A DNA stretch of 64,000 bases from Anthonomus grandis grandis (lineage: Eukaryota > Arthropoda > Insecta > Coleoptera > Curculionidae). This document shows, piece by piece, positions 1-12,250 of this stretch. The translations under genes were made by a program, and so were the position numbers. The notes beneath the pieces were generated by a model. It ran no database searches. It had not been told where the DNA came from and was given only the letters and a program-made list of their open reading frames with translations. The DNA is taken from NCBI RefSeq assembly GCF_022605725.1, contig NC_065552.1, positions 31,073,879 to 31,137,878 on the forward strand. Direction: 5' to 3'. The stretch's first letter is position 1, and each line of letters begins with the position of its first letter.

Positions 1-750
1 TCGGAACACATTGCAATGGATTCTCGTGGAGCACCATCCATAAGCTCATTTTTTAGTTTTTTACGGGGAAAAACTATGGCGGGAGGCACAAAGCTTCCCG
101 CAGCACTCATGCAACAAACAATAGTAACAATTTTCCCTCGTTCAGCGAATGAAATCTTTCCCGCCATCCTTTTTCCCTTAGCAGTTACAATCTTTGGTAT
201 TTTATTCGGAACAGTTGATATACCGCTTTCATCCATATTAAATACAGCGCTAGGAGGAAACTGAAACTCGTTATAAACTTTCGTCAGATTTTCAAAAAAT
301 ACATTTATTTGGCATTTATTGAACCCCATCATCCGTGCGAGACTCGTAGCTGTAGGAGCTCTTAACGAAAGGTTATATTTTTTAATAAAACTAAATGCTC
401 AGTCTCTGCCTGCCATTTTTAATTTTGAGGCAAAAGGGTTTTTTATATTATTCAAAGTGGCGTATTCGTATGCTATTTTTCTTAAAGCCTCGAAAGTGAG
501 ATTGTAAAAACGATTATCCAAATCTTTGCAATGCTGTACAAGTTGAAGCTCCATTTCTTCTGAAAAAACAGATCTAAACCTTCCTAGCTTTTTCACTCCG
601 TGTCCTGACTTTAACAGTTTTCGTAATGTAGACTCATCTATTTTTAATTCTTTTGCTGCAGTTTGAAGAACCATTATTAATCATTCCTCTGGCAGTGTCC
701 AACATATCCTCGGTACATATCTTACGATCGGTTTTCCTTTTATATAACCT
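1..750 (-). pseudogene. pogo-type transposase, N-terminal part, broken
   Basis: Reads from 750 down to the left edge. N-terminal KRKTDRK wording and an HTH (AAKELKIDESTLRKLLK) are followed by a CENP-B-type region (KMAGRD), then SLRAPTATSLARMMGF, and NMDESGIS, the first catalytic Asp region of the DDE domain. Two lesions are visible. A one-base frameshift near 660 separates the N-terminus from the HTH frame. A TGA at about 396-398 stands where a Trp (TGG) is expected after KMAGRD. Otherwise the frame is open to the edge, so this is a fairly young copy. Confidence 0.85.
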
Positions 751-1212
751 AAAACAAAATAAGTGAGGATAAATACCAAAAAAAATTTTTGATTCTTATG
801 GGGCATAAGTCCCCAGTGCGGATTTTTACCCCACACACTACTGCGGACTTTTTCCCCAAATGTAACGGGCTCACAAAAATATTACCTACGTACAGCTAAG
901 ATGGAGGCACTACTCTTTATGCTTTGCAACCAAACTTAATCTATATATTGTAAATATTATAAATGCGTATTTAAAGTAATCAGTTTTTAGGTACACCTTA
1001 AATAGTATGATAAAAAAATTACTTGAACAGCATGTAAATCTGTAACTTACCTCATAATTCGCACAATTATTCACCTAAACCAGAAATATTTTTCTCGTCG
1101 ATACATGCATGTGTAAGGCTAAAACCACTTGTTGCGACATTGTCAAATTGCAACGGATATATCAGTAAAATCACTTTCGGACTTTTGCCCCATGCGACTT
1201 TTTGCCCCACTT
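1..1212 (-). mobile_element. pogo/Tigger-type DNA transposon, cut by the left window edge
   Basis: The - strand carries a pogo-class transposase (1-750). Upstream of it at about 1172-1212 is a terminus rich in GGGGCAAAA-type repeats (rc reads AAGTGGGGCAAAAAGTCGC), preceded by TA at 1213-1214, the target these elements use. A related run (GGGGCATAAGTCCCC on the + strand) lies near 800-815. The other end is outside the window. Confidence 0.7.
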
Positions 1213-3225
1213 TACTCTAGATCAGGAAACTGACAAAAAGAGTATAGATGCATTCGAGATGTTTTGCTGAAGACGTTTTCCTCATAATTCCTTGGATAGC
1301 TCACAGAACAAATGTGTCAATAAGAATAATTTAATATTAAGAATTGACTGAGACCAGAGCAAATAATAGGCTATTTTGGACAGGTGTTTTGAAGAAACGC
1401 TCTTGAGAAGCTTGCGATACAGGGAGGCGTGAAATATGAAAGAGCAAATATTGGCGTCCCACTATGAGAATGTGCAAAATTGATGGATTACTATATTTAT
1501 TTTGGGTGGTTAAATATGTCGTACCGACTTATCCATAGTATTTTAATATCACATTGTAACAGAATTATTATATCCTCTGTATGATGATAACGAGTTTCAA
1601 ACAAATATATCTAGAATATCTCCGTTGATACATTTATCATTTTTGTGTTATTAACATAGTAGCCAGTGATGTCGTCAAACACCCAGAAATTCCAATCAAT
1701 ATAGAGTGGATTTAAGTGTTATAAATTTCTGAGATAGATGTGATATAAATTCTTAAAAATCTTGTTTTTTTATGCTTTGTTTGTTTCTAGGTTTCGTTCG
1801 TACCCCATGATTTTTATTCGGGATTTTCTCACCTTTGTTATGACACTATCATAATCCATATGCTTGTTTATAGTTTTTTAAAGATATCTAGGTCTCTTCT
1901 ATTGTTGCCACATTTTACTAAGACATGATAAGAACAGTTATTTATATTAGGTATCAAAATCCATAATGATAATCAACATTAATAAAATGTGACATTTCCA
2001 TTATATGATATAAAACACAATTACTTTTATAGTTATAAAAGTAAAACTACCGATAATAAGACATTAATAGTTCACTATTAATTTGTCTAACAAAAAATAA
2101 ATAAAATAAGTCGCAGGCTGTTATACCTTCTTTATTTATTCAGAAACATTATAATATCAAATTAATAAGTAGGTATCCAAACAAAGTAACAAAAATAGCT
2201 TCGGGAAACTTATAATTAGAGGATCGATCGAGCGAATGTAATCCAGTTACCCATGTTGCATCCTGTCATCGATTCACTGGATCTTTTATGCTACCACCTT
2301 TTTTAAATTATTTTATAAACCTGTCGAAGCGTTGCGACAACAATAATAAATAAAATCTATTTTTATTAATATTATAGGAAAATTACCCATTTTTATTATA
2401 CATAAAACACACTTAGTATCATGTACGATTTACGTTAAAACAGATAAGTTAAAACCAAATTACCGCAGGATCGGTTTGATTTAATACCGATTAATTATGG
2501 CAGATTGTCTTATTTTCTACATTCTATATATTAGCAAAACGCCAACAGGCATTTAGTGATAACAGCATTTATTTACATCATTTATCGAACAAAAAATAAC
2601 AGGGCATTTTATCTATCAAATGCCACATTAAATATGTATAAGCTTTTTATTTGTTTAAAAAATTACCTGCGTAATAATTAAATTTAAGTCATAATGAAAA
2701 CAGTAGCGTAATTAGGTAATACTACTTAATGCACCACAGCGTAATATTATGTGATACCTACATATCTTATATTATGCAAATATACTACTGAATGTGATGC
2801 TATTTTTATAAGCGTAATATGGAATTTAGTATAAAAAATAAAATATAGTATATAGTTTTTAATTTTAAAGTTTGAATTTCGCGCCTTTAGCTATAACGTC
2901 ATATGTGCGGACAGTCATTACGTTTTGTTAGGTTGACATGAGTGATGAAGAAGGACAAGTAGAGGTTATTATGATGTGACTCAATTATGGCGAGACGTAT
3001 TAATTTATGTATTTGAAATTATGGATTTATTAGTTATGAGTTGTAATTTGCGTATTTGTTTAATTAGTTTAATAAAAGGCTATTCTAGAAGTATATAAAA
3101 GGTGTTTCAATAAGAACGCAAGATTTTAATTGCAATTATAATGTCACATGATTATGACGTGACAGATCGAAAGTTGACAGATGGGAGCTAGTAAACTTGG
3201 AGCATTACCACGAACTTATAAATAT
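1213..3225. other. AT-rich intron sequence, no recognisable feature
   Basis: No coding exon, RNA gene or transposon protein was recognised on either strand. A short ORF start at about 2938 (MSDEEGQVEV) ends at once and has no convincing donor. Confidence 0.5.
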
Positions 3226-4109
3226 GGGTATGTACCGTTTTCAACTGTCAGTACAGGATTGTACTGTGCTGATTTTACTGTAATTTGTCGTTCCGATTTT
3301 ACACAGCGTGCTATTTTGCTCCAAAAAAGGAACAGTTTTCAGCACCGTTTTCACAACCACAACATAACCTATAAAACCTAACCTATAAAACTTTCGATCA
3401 AACATATTTCCTGTGAGAAAGTAAAATACACATGTACTTTTGTGCCTTTTTATTTCTGCAGTGCAGTATGTGCACAATTACGAGTTTTCTCAAAAATTTA
3501 AAGGGCTAAAGAGCGCAAATTTGTGGTCCTAGGACTTAGGACTTGAGTGAAAAATATCGTTTTCTTCACTAGTAATGTAATATAATATATTATCTTTTGA
3601 ATTTGTACCTAGGTACCTGAAATGCATCCTAAATTCCTCTTCGGAATATAGGTTTATCACGTTTTCCAAATAATTTGGAACGCGAATACGGGCCTGTCCT
3701 TAAGCCTGTAATTGGCCAATATAAAAGTCTTCTTGGTCCAGTTCATCTTCCTCATTATCAGTTAATAATAAAACGGAAACGGTGTTTGCCACTATCATGG
3801 CTGCTACATTATTGGGGTTCATAGCCATAGTTATTTTGAATAATTTATGTTTTGAACTTGGAAAATAATTCGCACAAGGTAAACAAGAAGATTCAAGAAA
3901 TCAACATCAACAATACTTCTGACAGTTTTGATATTCCCCCACTATTTTACTGTACCTACAGTAGCTTTTATCCCCAGTCAATCCAGTAAAGATTAATGAC
4001 GTCACTGACGCATTTATGACGTCATTAAGTACTGAATCAGTAAACTGAAATAAATATCGGAACGACGTCCAGTAAATTCAGTACTGACAGTTGATAACGG
4101 TACATACCC
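3226..4109 (-). mobile_element. Non-autonomous PIF-Harbinger-like element with ~29-bp TIRs
   Basis: Terminal inverted repeats: GGGTATGTACCGTTTTCAAC at 3226 and its reverse complement ending at 4109, with one or two mismatches and extending through CTGTCAGTAC. The interior holds a fragment of a Harbinger-type nuclease on the - strand. The flanking trinucleotides are TAT and TTA, so no clean 3-bp duplication is left. Two perfect TGACGTCA palindromes lie at 3997-4004 and 4017-4024. Confidence 0.75.
3528..3828 (-). pseudogene. PIF-Harbinger nuclease, N-terminal fragment
   Basis: Starts at a Met at 3828 (MAMNPNNVAAMIVANTVSVL), then an acidic stretch, one in-frame TAA, then ARIRVPNYLENVINLYSEEE and FRMHFR. 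That last wording is the conserved N-terminal region of insect HARBI1-like nucleases. The catalytic DDE part is absent, so this is an internally deleted derivative. Confidence 0.7.
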
Positions 4110-4183
4110 TTAATATATTTTTTGTTGGCAACACTAAAAATTTTCAGAGTGACCAACATCAAAAGGACACAACTACTACAAAA

Positions 4184-4244
4184 ATGGCGGCCACCATGCA
4201 GTGGTCATTTTTATGTATCGTGGCCATATGCATTAGCACTCCAG
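4184..4244 (+). other. Candidate orphan first exon encoding a signal-peptide-like stretch
   Basis: Two in-frame ATGs (4184, 4196), the second in a strong GCCACCATG context, open MAATMQWSFLCIVAICISTP. This is a short n-region and a hydrophobic core, followed directly by a plausible donor (CCAG|gtatat). The phase at this donor does not match the PKC exon at 6531, so it is not a PKC first exon. It could be the first exon of an unseen secreted-protein gene, transposon-derived, or chance. Confidence 0.25.
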
Positions 4245-4324
4245 GTATATTTATAAGTTCGTGAGCATTGCACGTTCTAATTATCAAAAATTATTATCAA
4301 AATGAAAAAAGTTTAATTGCCACT

Positions 4325-4960
4325 ATTCGTAAAGTGCGTCCAATGTTTGGTGGAAATAAGGTTCCTAATTCATTTATTATAAAAAGAATAATCAAAAAAT
4401 TGAAAAGTATTGATTTAAGCTCGTAGAGGTCTTACTAAAGATTTACAGCTGCATGCCCACAAAATCCATATATTTCAACAATCAAATAACTTCTTGGTCC
4501 AATCTGAGAATTCATCAATTGAACCCTTGAGCAACCTGCTGATTTTCCAAATAAAATTGTTTTTAATGATGAGGCCCATTTTCACCTCGATGGCTTTATT
4601 AGTAGGCGAAACTGTAGTATTTGGGGCTTGGAAAATCCACGAATGATTTATTAAAAAGCAATGTATTCACAACGTGTCAAACATCATGGTCTGGAGGAAT
4701 AATTGGACTGTTTTTCTTCGAAAACACAGAAGATAATGCAGTTACGAATGATATCGTGCTATAACAGTTTCTTGTGCCTCATTTGGAAGCAGGACGGTGC
4801 TACATGTCATACCGCCCAGTGAAACATTGACGATCTTTCATGAATTTGCTCCTGCTCTTGTGTTATTGAATCTAATGATACATTACAGAAACGTTTCTTT
4901 CTGGATTGCTAGGCAGTATTTTAAGATTTATTCAAGGACAGTCTTTTTGGGAAATAAAAC
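4325..4960 (+). pseudogene. Tc1/mariner transposase, heavily decayed
   Basis: Fragments in changing frames follow family order: TIRKVRPMFGGNKVPNSFII near 4323, NKIVFNDEAHFHLDG near 4552 (first catalytic Asp), SGGIIGLFFFENTEDNAV near 4693, and KQDGATCHTA near 4788 (second catalytic Asp). Many stops and frameshifts are present. The third Asp region was not found. Confidence 0.8.
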
Positions 4961-6530
4961 TTAAGTACTCTGTTTTTCAATAGTTCTATAAGAGACAACT
5001 TACAATTATCTTAATTTTTTCAAGTAGTAACAATTTTGTTTAAGGCTTTAAAATACTACATTACTCCCAAACCTTTAAAGCAATAAAAAAACAACTTGAG
5101 GCATAAATTTGACCCTAGATCTAATCGCACAACCTAAATGACGTAGTTCTCACTGGTCATTTTCGATCCTTTAAAGCCACGCGCCCCTAGTTTTCCTTAT
5201 AAACTATTTTAACTGTAATAACGGTTAAAATTACGTTAATCTCCATCCTCAAGGTAAACCTTCATAAATATATCCAGTTAATTTGAATAAAGTTGATAAA
5301 GCCCAGGCAACACATACATTGAGACAAAATATAAAAAAATCTAGACAAATTTTAAAACACACTTCTTATATGTTGTCTATGGTGTCTTAAGACCTTAATG
5401 GAGTACTCAAAAAAACATGGCTAAAATATTTTTGGGTTGATGATAATGACATGAGAAAATTATTGGATAACTATTAAGTGTTATCTATTTATAATAAATC
5501 AAGATTTAGACGCCTTTATAAATTTTTATTAGAAGATGCAAGTTTTATTCAGTAAGAACTCGTGGACAAAGAATATTTAATAATGGCTCAATATCGACTG
5601 TTTGGCAGGCTACTAATTAAATTGTCAATGACATTTTGCTTAATTTGTAGTCATTGCTCTTGAACAATGGATTCCAGAATTTAATCTGGTTAATCATTTG
5701 CTGTTAAAAACCCTTCAATAAGAACAAAATTTGTTCAAAAGCCTATTGAAAATTCAGACTCAACCATCAAGGTACCCCCTTAGTACCTGTAAACTTCTGT
5801 TTGTAAGCGAGACGCGTTGCCAGACATTCGCCATGACTGAAGCCAAACCTTGATTCATTCAGAAGAAGAATGCATGCTCATTTACGCTCTTGCCAATCCT
5901 AATCTTCTTGTGCGATATCGCATTAATCACATAATGAAAGTTTGAAACTTAGATTATGGATTAATAACTCAAAAATCATTTGGACACAATATGTTGTTTC
6001 AAAAACGAAAATAATTTCACTTTTTGTATTTTTTTTCTTATTTTGACCCACTATACGATACCACCATCTAAATTAAACAGGCCAAGGGTGATTTTTTCTC
6101 GCGTTCGACCTTCTTGTAAATCTCTTGTAGAAATTCAGTAGTAAATTTCTGTTTTACGTGTTTCAAGGGCTCTAAGAACGATTAATTCATATATATTTTT
6201 ATGAAAATTTTGTTTTTTGTTTGAATTGCAAATGTGATTTTCCAGATCGCCATAAAACTCGGCTTACTTTATTAATTACCGTACTGTTTATATTTAAAAT
6301 AAATATTTGCCAGTAACTTGTATACATTTTTTCCCGTATATATTATGTTTATGGAGGCTTTTCAGTAATTTTGTTGATATATTATTAGAGAGGTAATAAA
6401 ATGAATGTGTTTTGTTGGTAACGATGTTGGTATATTACTGTATGTGGTTATCGTCAAGAAATAATGTTTAGTGTAGTATACAGTTTTTTTTAAATAAATG
6501 CAACACAATTAACTATTTAATTTGTTTCAG
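4961..6530. other. AT-rich intron sequence before the C1A microexon
   Basis: No exon, RNA gene or identifiable transposon. In particular the exon carrying the PKC pseudosubstrate and first C1A ligands was looked for and not seen. Confidence 0.5.
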
Positions 6531-6562
6531 GGGCTTCGGAAAACAAGGTTACCAGTGTCAAG
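6531..6562 (+). CDS. Pkc53E: PKC exon: middle of C1A zinc finger (32-nt microexon)
   Basis: A 32-nt exon between an acceptor (tttgtttcag) and a donor (gtaagt). It begins with the last base of a Trp codon supplied by the missing upstream exon, then reads GFGKQGYQCQ and ends with one base of a Val codon. This is the hydrophobic loop and the first Cys of a CxxC pair in the first diacylglycerol-binding C1 domain. It is too short for ordinary ORF detection. It is supported by phase: 11165 completes the Val codon and continues the C1A motif without a gap. The exon supplying the first Zn ligands was not found in the 6.5 kb to the left. Confidence 0.92.
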
Positions 6563-8639
6563 GTAAGTTTAACCAAAAGGTGTGAAGAGAATTTTCAATA
6601 ACATTTTGGTTATTATACAGGGTGGTAATAAAAAAAAAACCCAAACTTTACCCCCATGGACTCTAATCATCGAAAAAGCAACAAGCTCGATCCCTTATTG
6701 ATCTACCTAATTATAATTTTCTAAATCTTCCTGGGTACACACAGTATATTTCGCATCCTAAGAAAAACAAAATGCCCTATAAGTAAATTCTATAACAATT
6801 TAATTATTTTAATTTCCTTTTTGAGTCCATGTGGCACCATCTAAAAGTAGTACTTCGAAACATAAATCAGGGTCACTGGATCCGAAAAGGTACATAGAAC
6901 ATTCGAGTGAATATGCATTGAAAGAAAAATTAAACAAAATAAATCGATAGTCGTATAAAAACTAAGAATTCCAAATAAAGTATCAAAGATAACCTGCGTT
7001 CTTGTATCACAATACAGGTGATAGTTTTCTTCCAAGATTTGTAGGCTTCGTATTTATTTACAGAGAGTACGTCAAGGTTCGATTAGGATAAATCTTCCAA
7101 TACAGAAGTTCAAAGTTTGGCCTTAAGCTTATTACATTGATTGGGTTCTTCAGAGAACTACTGCTTGCCTAAAAGCTCTTATTATCTTGTTTGACTTTAA
7201 GAGGAGGAAAATATAAGACTGGCTTTTAATAGCAGTCCCGCTGATTGTATTCAAATATTAATATTCATTTTAGTTTGATCATTGCCATCCATATTACGAG
7301 TGTCTCTTTCCTGTACTACTGTAGAATTTATCAAGGACATAGGTTGTCAAAGTTTTTATCTTAAACATCTTTTTGAACAAAGTGCTCGTAAACTTTTGAA
7401 CAAATGGTATAAAATAAGAATGGGATCTTCTAGGTTGAACGGTTATGCTCTGAAATTTGTAATGTTAGATTCTTATCTCTTTCCCAGTACTCCGGTATTA
7501 AAGAGAGTAGAAAAAAAATTGAGCTAATTTCATAATGGAAAAAGAATATCACAGTAAGGCTTAGCCATGACCAAAATTTCCTTGACTTCCGCAGACATTC
7601 TATTTGAAAGCAGCTCCTTTGCCTGAAAGGTCCCAAAATGGTTTGTTCTTTAGCCTCTCCCTTTCTGATTATAAAAATACTTATAGAAAGGTTTAAAAGA
7701 ACGCATAATACAACGGAAGAATGTTGACAAATCACAAAAAGATCGTCTAAGTAATGGTGTTTAAGAGAATCTTTCTTTGCTTTAAAATGAGGATAATTTT
7801 TATGAATTTGTGTATACTGACGATGAACTTGTGACAGTTTAATATTTGGATACTAATGTCATTGTCGCTTCTGTGCCTTTTGCAGTTTAAATTGACGATG
7901 ATGAGGTTCAAAAGGACAAAGATAAGAAAATCTGTAACAATGGAATCGATCCCTATTTCTATCACATCAGCTGCACTCAAATACATTAACGGTATTTTCC
8001 AGTTTCTTCAGTCGCAAAATACACCACAACATAAATCTGTTCGTTTAGCCAAAGTGAAAATTAGTTCAATAAACATCGTTTATCGCTATCAATTAGAAAT
8101 GTTTGTAAAAATAGTTCTTAATTATATTTTTCATTAAGCAACCAATTACCATCATTCTAAGCCTTCCTATCTCATTTTAAAATTAAAGCAACAATAGTTG
8201 CTATGCAGTATTGTCTAATTAACGTCAGTTCAACGTTAATTTTTCTCGAGTGCCAAACACGCAGCCCAACGACACCCCCGTGAGAAATTTCGTGTTCGAG
8301 GGCCGTTCTCTCATTCCGCATTTCACATGCGATAAAGTTCAATTTGTGGAAAAAGGAAGTTGAAAATAAAGTTCTAGAACGCTGTTATGATGATTTTAGA
8401 TGATGTTCCTTAGGTAGTAAGTTTTGTTTTCTTGTATCATAAAAAAGTATAAATCTTTAAGATCTCAAGAAAATGTGAATATAGGTATAGTACATATTGC
8501 TTACAAATGAAAAATACATGTTGGCCTTTTTGAGGCACTGTATTGTTTTATTATTGTGACAAAATATGGAAAAGGAGCAAAGTTCTATGAGGAACATGAT
8601 ATATTGAATTTAGTTTTACTGTTTGACCCCATTGGCTAT
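6563..8639. other. Intron sequence, unassigned
   Basis: A single mariner-like terminus (ACAGGGTGGT near 6618) without a partner. Small ORFs at 7282-7527 and 7856-8137 have no recognisable domain. The rest is AT-rich without visible structure. Confidence 0.4.
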
Positions 8640-9300
8640 TACATTGTACAGAGTACATCAATTAAGAAGAAGATACTGGGTGCTTGGATGGCCTCTAAGA
8701 TAACCTCTGTCTGACAGATTAAATTGTACTATTTCGGTTTCCTGGCTTTCTTTGACTTATTCCCCTCTTGAAATCATATTCCATCAGTATCCATCTTGAA
8801 AATAGTGAACACTTTTGTTTGAAAGTCACTACGATAGATTTCGGCTCTTGACAGATCTGTGTGGGCCATTCTTTAATCATCTGTGTATTATATTTGCAAA
8901 TCCTTCCGACATCGAACCTTTGTGTTAGGCCCTTCATGCCTACTTACCATATCAACTCTAAACAAATCTCTTAGCCATAGAGTGTTCTCCGGATTTGTAT
9001 TAAGAGGCAACAAAATTGACGTTTCCCTCTACACCAGTTTGGTGATGGATGTATATCCTGCTACCCCAGGTCGATAGTGCCATGTGGCGCTATCCTTCAT
9101 CCTTACATAGGCCTCCCTCTGACAGTGGCAGTTCCGGCAAACACAGGATGATATTGAGCGATGCACCTGGTGTGGTTCCCATCCCACATGTAATGCTGGA
9201 ACAGGTCAACCTTTGCAGTCTAGCTAGTTTTTGAACATTTGAAGCCTTGTTTGTTGTCGGCCATCACCACGCAATACATTATTCCAGATCTAACCACAGC
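8640..9300 (-). pseudogene. LOA/R1-like LINE fragment (RT C-terminus to RNase H)
   Basis: On the - strand from about 9240 the frames read QKLARLQRLTCSSITCGMGT and PGASLNIILCLPELPLSEGG, the thumb and linker wording that precedes the RNase H domain in LOA/R1/I-type ORF2 proteins, followed by degenerate sequence to about 8720. Several stops and frameshifts. Related tails occur at 11871, 50280 and 53650 on the + strand. Confidence 0.6.
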
Positions 9301-9387
9301 AGTATCTGAGTGTAGGATATTGGCTTTTATACTCCACTTCCTACGGAACTTGACATAATCATCAAATGTAAGAGCTCTTATAAGAAT

Positions 9388-10340
9388 AAACGAGGTCTGG
9401 CTATTAAATAACGAGATATAATAACTGGTTATGAAAAATGGTTTTATTTTTCGTACTTACGTTTCAACGTATATTATTCTCCATGTGAATGCTCCCCTGC
9501 AAAATATTTCCCTCACCACACACCTTTCCATACGTTTTTTCCATTGATCGCAGCATTGCTGGAAATCTTGTTTGGTGAGGGCCTCTCGACTCAAATCGGG
9601 TACCTTTCAAGGCAGAAGCAAAATCCACGGCTTATTTTTCCACAAATCGGGCTGTTTCTTACTATCTCGTTCTCCCAGTGGTGCCAAAACTGACAAATAG
9701 TGAGTCTGGTTAGCACTCTGACCCTCTAGATCTCATTCAGTCATTATGATACTGTTAATGTCGAAAAAAAAAATTAACATTGCCTTGAATTTTGATTTGC
9801 ACATCCTTGCTTTTTTGATTCTGGGCGATTCAGATATCTTCCAATACATCGATAGCCGCTTTGTTTTAACATCGTGTTCACGTGTGTCATCGCAAGTAAT
9901 AATGTTTTTCATTAGTCCCGGATCTTCTTCTAACCTTTCAAAAAAATCTGAGCAAGCCTGTTAAAGTAAGAGCTTTAGGTCAGGGGTCAGGTTTTTTGGC
10001 ACCAACTTCGCACAGACTTTTGTCATGTGTAATTCCTCATGTAAAATTGTTCTAACCGTTTCTTCATCAGTGCATAGTGTGTTTCTTCGGCACAATTTGG
10101 TTGATTTTGGTCACTGTTTCCGATGTTGAAATACTGACAGGGCGACCTGGGCGCTGATCATCTTCAGTGCTCCCTCGATCCTTATAGAAATGCTTATATC
10201 ACTCAAAAACATGCGCACAAGAGAAAGAATTGTCCCCATAAGCCTCTTGCAATAATTTATAGGACTCGGTTAGAGCCTTTTTCAATTAAACGAGAAATTT
10301 GAAAGTGATACGTTGCTTTTTTCTTAACACATGGTTTTTG
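9388..10340 (-). pseudogene. Mariner transposase, heavily decayed
   Basis: - strand order: DRGSTEDDQRPGRPVSIST near 10180, HDKSLCEVGAKKP near 10035, a decayed first catalytic region near 9900, KSKDVQIKIQG near 9790, QPDLWKNKPWIL near 9645, and LTKQDFQQCCDQWKKRMERC near 9570. This matches the C-terminal ...W..R...C pattern of mariner. A likely terminus (CGAGGTCTGGCTATTAAATA) lies at about 9388. Many stops. Confidence 0.8.
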
Positions 10341-11164
10341 GCACGAGAAAAAACACGTTCGTTTCAAACCGCTAGTGCCTAAATACTATTATAGTGACAA
10401 AAACGTGTTGTGGTACATAAATAGAGAAGATTTCTAGCTACCCAACGCACTACTTGTTTTTTCCCACTCCTCTAGGGCGCTCTCAAACTCTAGTCCATTT
10501 TAGGAACTGATCTTATCTAATAATCGCTTATATGTATTTTACGATATTAAGGTTATCACCTAACAACAATATTTATCATCATCATCGTCATTTGCTTGGA
10601 CATTATCATAATCGTCAGTGGGCGCAACAAGACTAAAGGAAAAGAAAGACAGATTTTTGCAATCTCGGTAGATTCAATAATTTTATTTCTGTTCAAGAAT
10701 AATTTGGCATATAGGAATATTAAATATTGTTATCTATAAATATTTGTTTTTTCTGCCTTTTTCAGCTACTCTATATATCCAAAAAGTTTTCAAAAATAAT
10801 TAAATCAACAGTTTCTTTACTCTAATTGAACTTTTGCATAATTTTTATCACATTGTAATTTACAAGCATTAAACACCATATTTTATAACGATATTAAAAA
10901 AGCAATATTTTACTTTTAATAAAGTAAGCTGGAAACGATCCGGAAGTTTATAAGTTTCCTATCTCCACGAAACTTTTTGATTACTTCGAACGTAATCTGA
11001 AACTTTTCTATACGTCTGGAAAAGTCGAAATGCCGAATAATTCTGGAAAGTTTAAATTCAATGCCACTTGTTTACTTTCAGTAATTAATTTATTTAAACT
11101 AGTTTTATTATAGACTTTTAATTAAGTTTAAAGGGGTTTTTAATTATTTTTTTTTAATTTTCAG
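10341..11164. other. AT-rich intron sequence, nothing seen
   Basis: Contains only the polypyrimidine tract and acceptor of the 11165 exon near its end. Confidence 0.5.
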
Positions 11165-11247
11165 TGTGCAGCTTCGTTGTACACAAGCGCTGCCATGAGT
11201 ACGTCACATTTAAATGTCCTGGGGCCGATAAAGGAGCTGATTCGGAT
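11165..11247 (+). CDS. Pkc53E: PKC exon: end of C1A zinc finger
   Basis: An 83-nt exon, acceptor ttttcag and donor gtaagt. It completes the Val codon, then encodes [19 protein letters not shown] followed by a short linker ending in Asp. It supplies the second Cys of the CxxC pair, the His, and the last two Cys ligands (C-x7-C spacing) of C1A. It ends in phase 0, and the next exon at 19583 also starts in phase 0. The wording is nearly invariant in conventional PKCs. Confidence 0.97.
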
Positions 11248-11870
11248 GTAAGTAGATTAAATATACTAACCAATTTTAATGCCGATTCAACTATGTGTAT
11301 CATATATAAATGCAAACAAAAGAAATAAATAAGTTCAAGCAATATGCGATGTTAATAAATTTGCTCAGGTTAAGAAATAATCTAAAATAATCAATCATGG
11401 TTCCTGCTAAGTGAGTTGGACGTGAGGTCGAATAAAACTCAAGTTGTAGATTTTAATATCACAGAATTTCAGATTACCATATTCAACAACAATTAGTCAG
11501 ATGAAACCATGGACAGATATGAGATATACAGAATCCAGACAACCTGTGAAGATAAAACTTAATGAATAACGTCGAATCACATAGATTTTTTTAAGAAGAA
11601 CCAATACAATCTATAGGAATCTTGCATCGATCTTTCAGAACACAATAGTTTGCATTGCTTCTTGAATGTGCAGGCAGGCCTGAAAGTACTTGCTTTGATT
11701 TAACCCCAAGATTAAATTAAAGCTAGAATAACTGCCTGATAAAATGTAATGTTAAAGTTATGTGAGTATGTACCCACAAATGAGAAAGAGGATGAATTTA
11801 CTAGGAGAGGATTTGCTAGTTCCATTATTGGACCAGAGTAGTTTGTATTGAAAGTGCCAACGAGCACCAC

Positions 11871-12250
11871 ATGCGCAAAAATAGGAATCTGGGTTTCGAG
11901 GCCACATCAAATTTACTGAATAGAAATACGATAAATGAACAGGGACAAGGTGTTTATGAAATTTTCTATAAGCAAAAAAACACCAGAGATGTTCTAACGT
12001 TTACAAGAAACAAAGTCTGGATAACTATAAGGCTTCGAATGGAATACATGGCAATTAAAGAACACCTTGATAGAGTTAGTGTGTACAACGGAAAACAGCA
12101 TCTAACACGTTTAATAGAGGAACCAAAAATTAATACCATGACAATCAAAAATCTGTACAGGCTAGTGCAGAGCATTGTTAGGCTGGGTAAAATTTACAAA
12201 GATAATAAGATATAATGAGGTAAGCACAATAGGTCTGTTTAGGATGAAGT
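11871..12250 (+). pseudogene. LOA/R1-like LINE 3' tail fragment
   Basis: A 114-codon open frame containing IKEHLDRVSVYNGKQHLTRL and IKNLYRLVQSIVRLG. It aligns by eye with the 3' end of the LINE at 53650-55740 (KEHLNRIAVYNG; KDLYWLVQSSIDLY). The following nucleotides (GTAAGCACAATAGGTCTG) also match that element's tail. The Cys residues of the zinc knuckle are lost, so it is a fossil and not a host gene. Confidence 0.6.

Noticed and set aside
2938..2985. Short start MSDEEGQVEV as a possible PKC N-terminus
   Set aside because: The frame stops within a few codons, there is no good donor, and it does not match the pseudosubstrate or C1A lead-in. It also cannot supply the TG of the Trp codon needed at 6531.
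7282..8137. Open frames of 81 and 93 codons, one with a faint hAT-tail look (MGSSRLNGYALKF)
   Set aside because: Similarity rests on a few residues, with no other hAT motif or terminus nearby.
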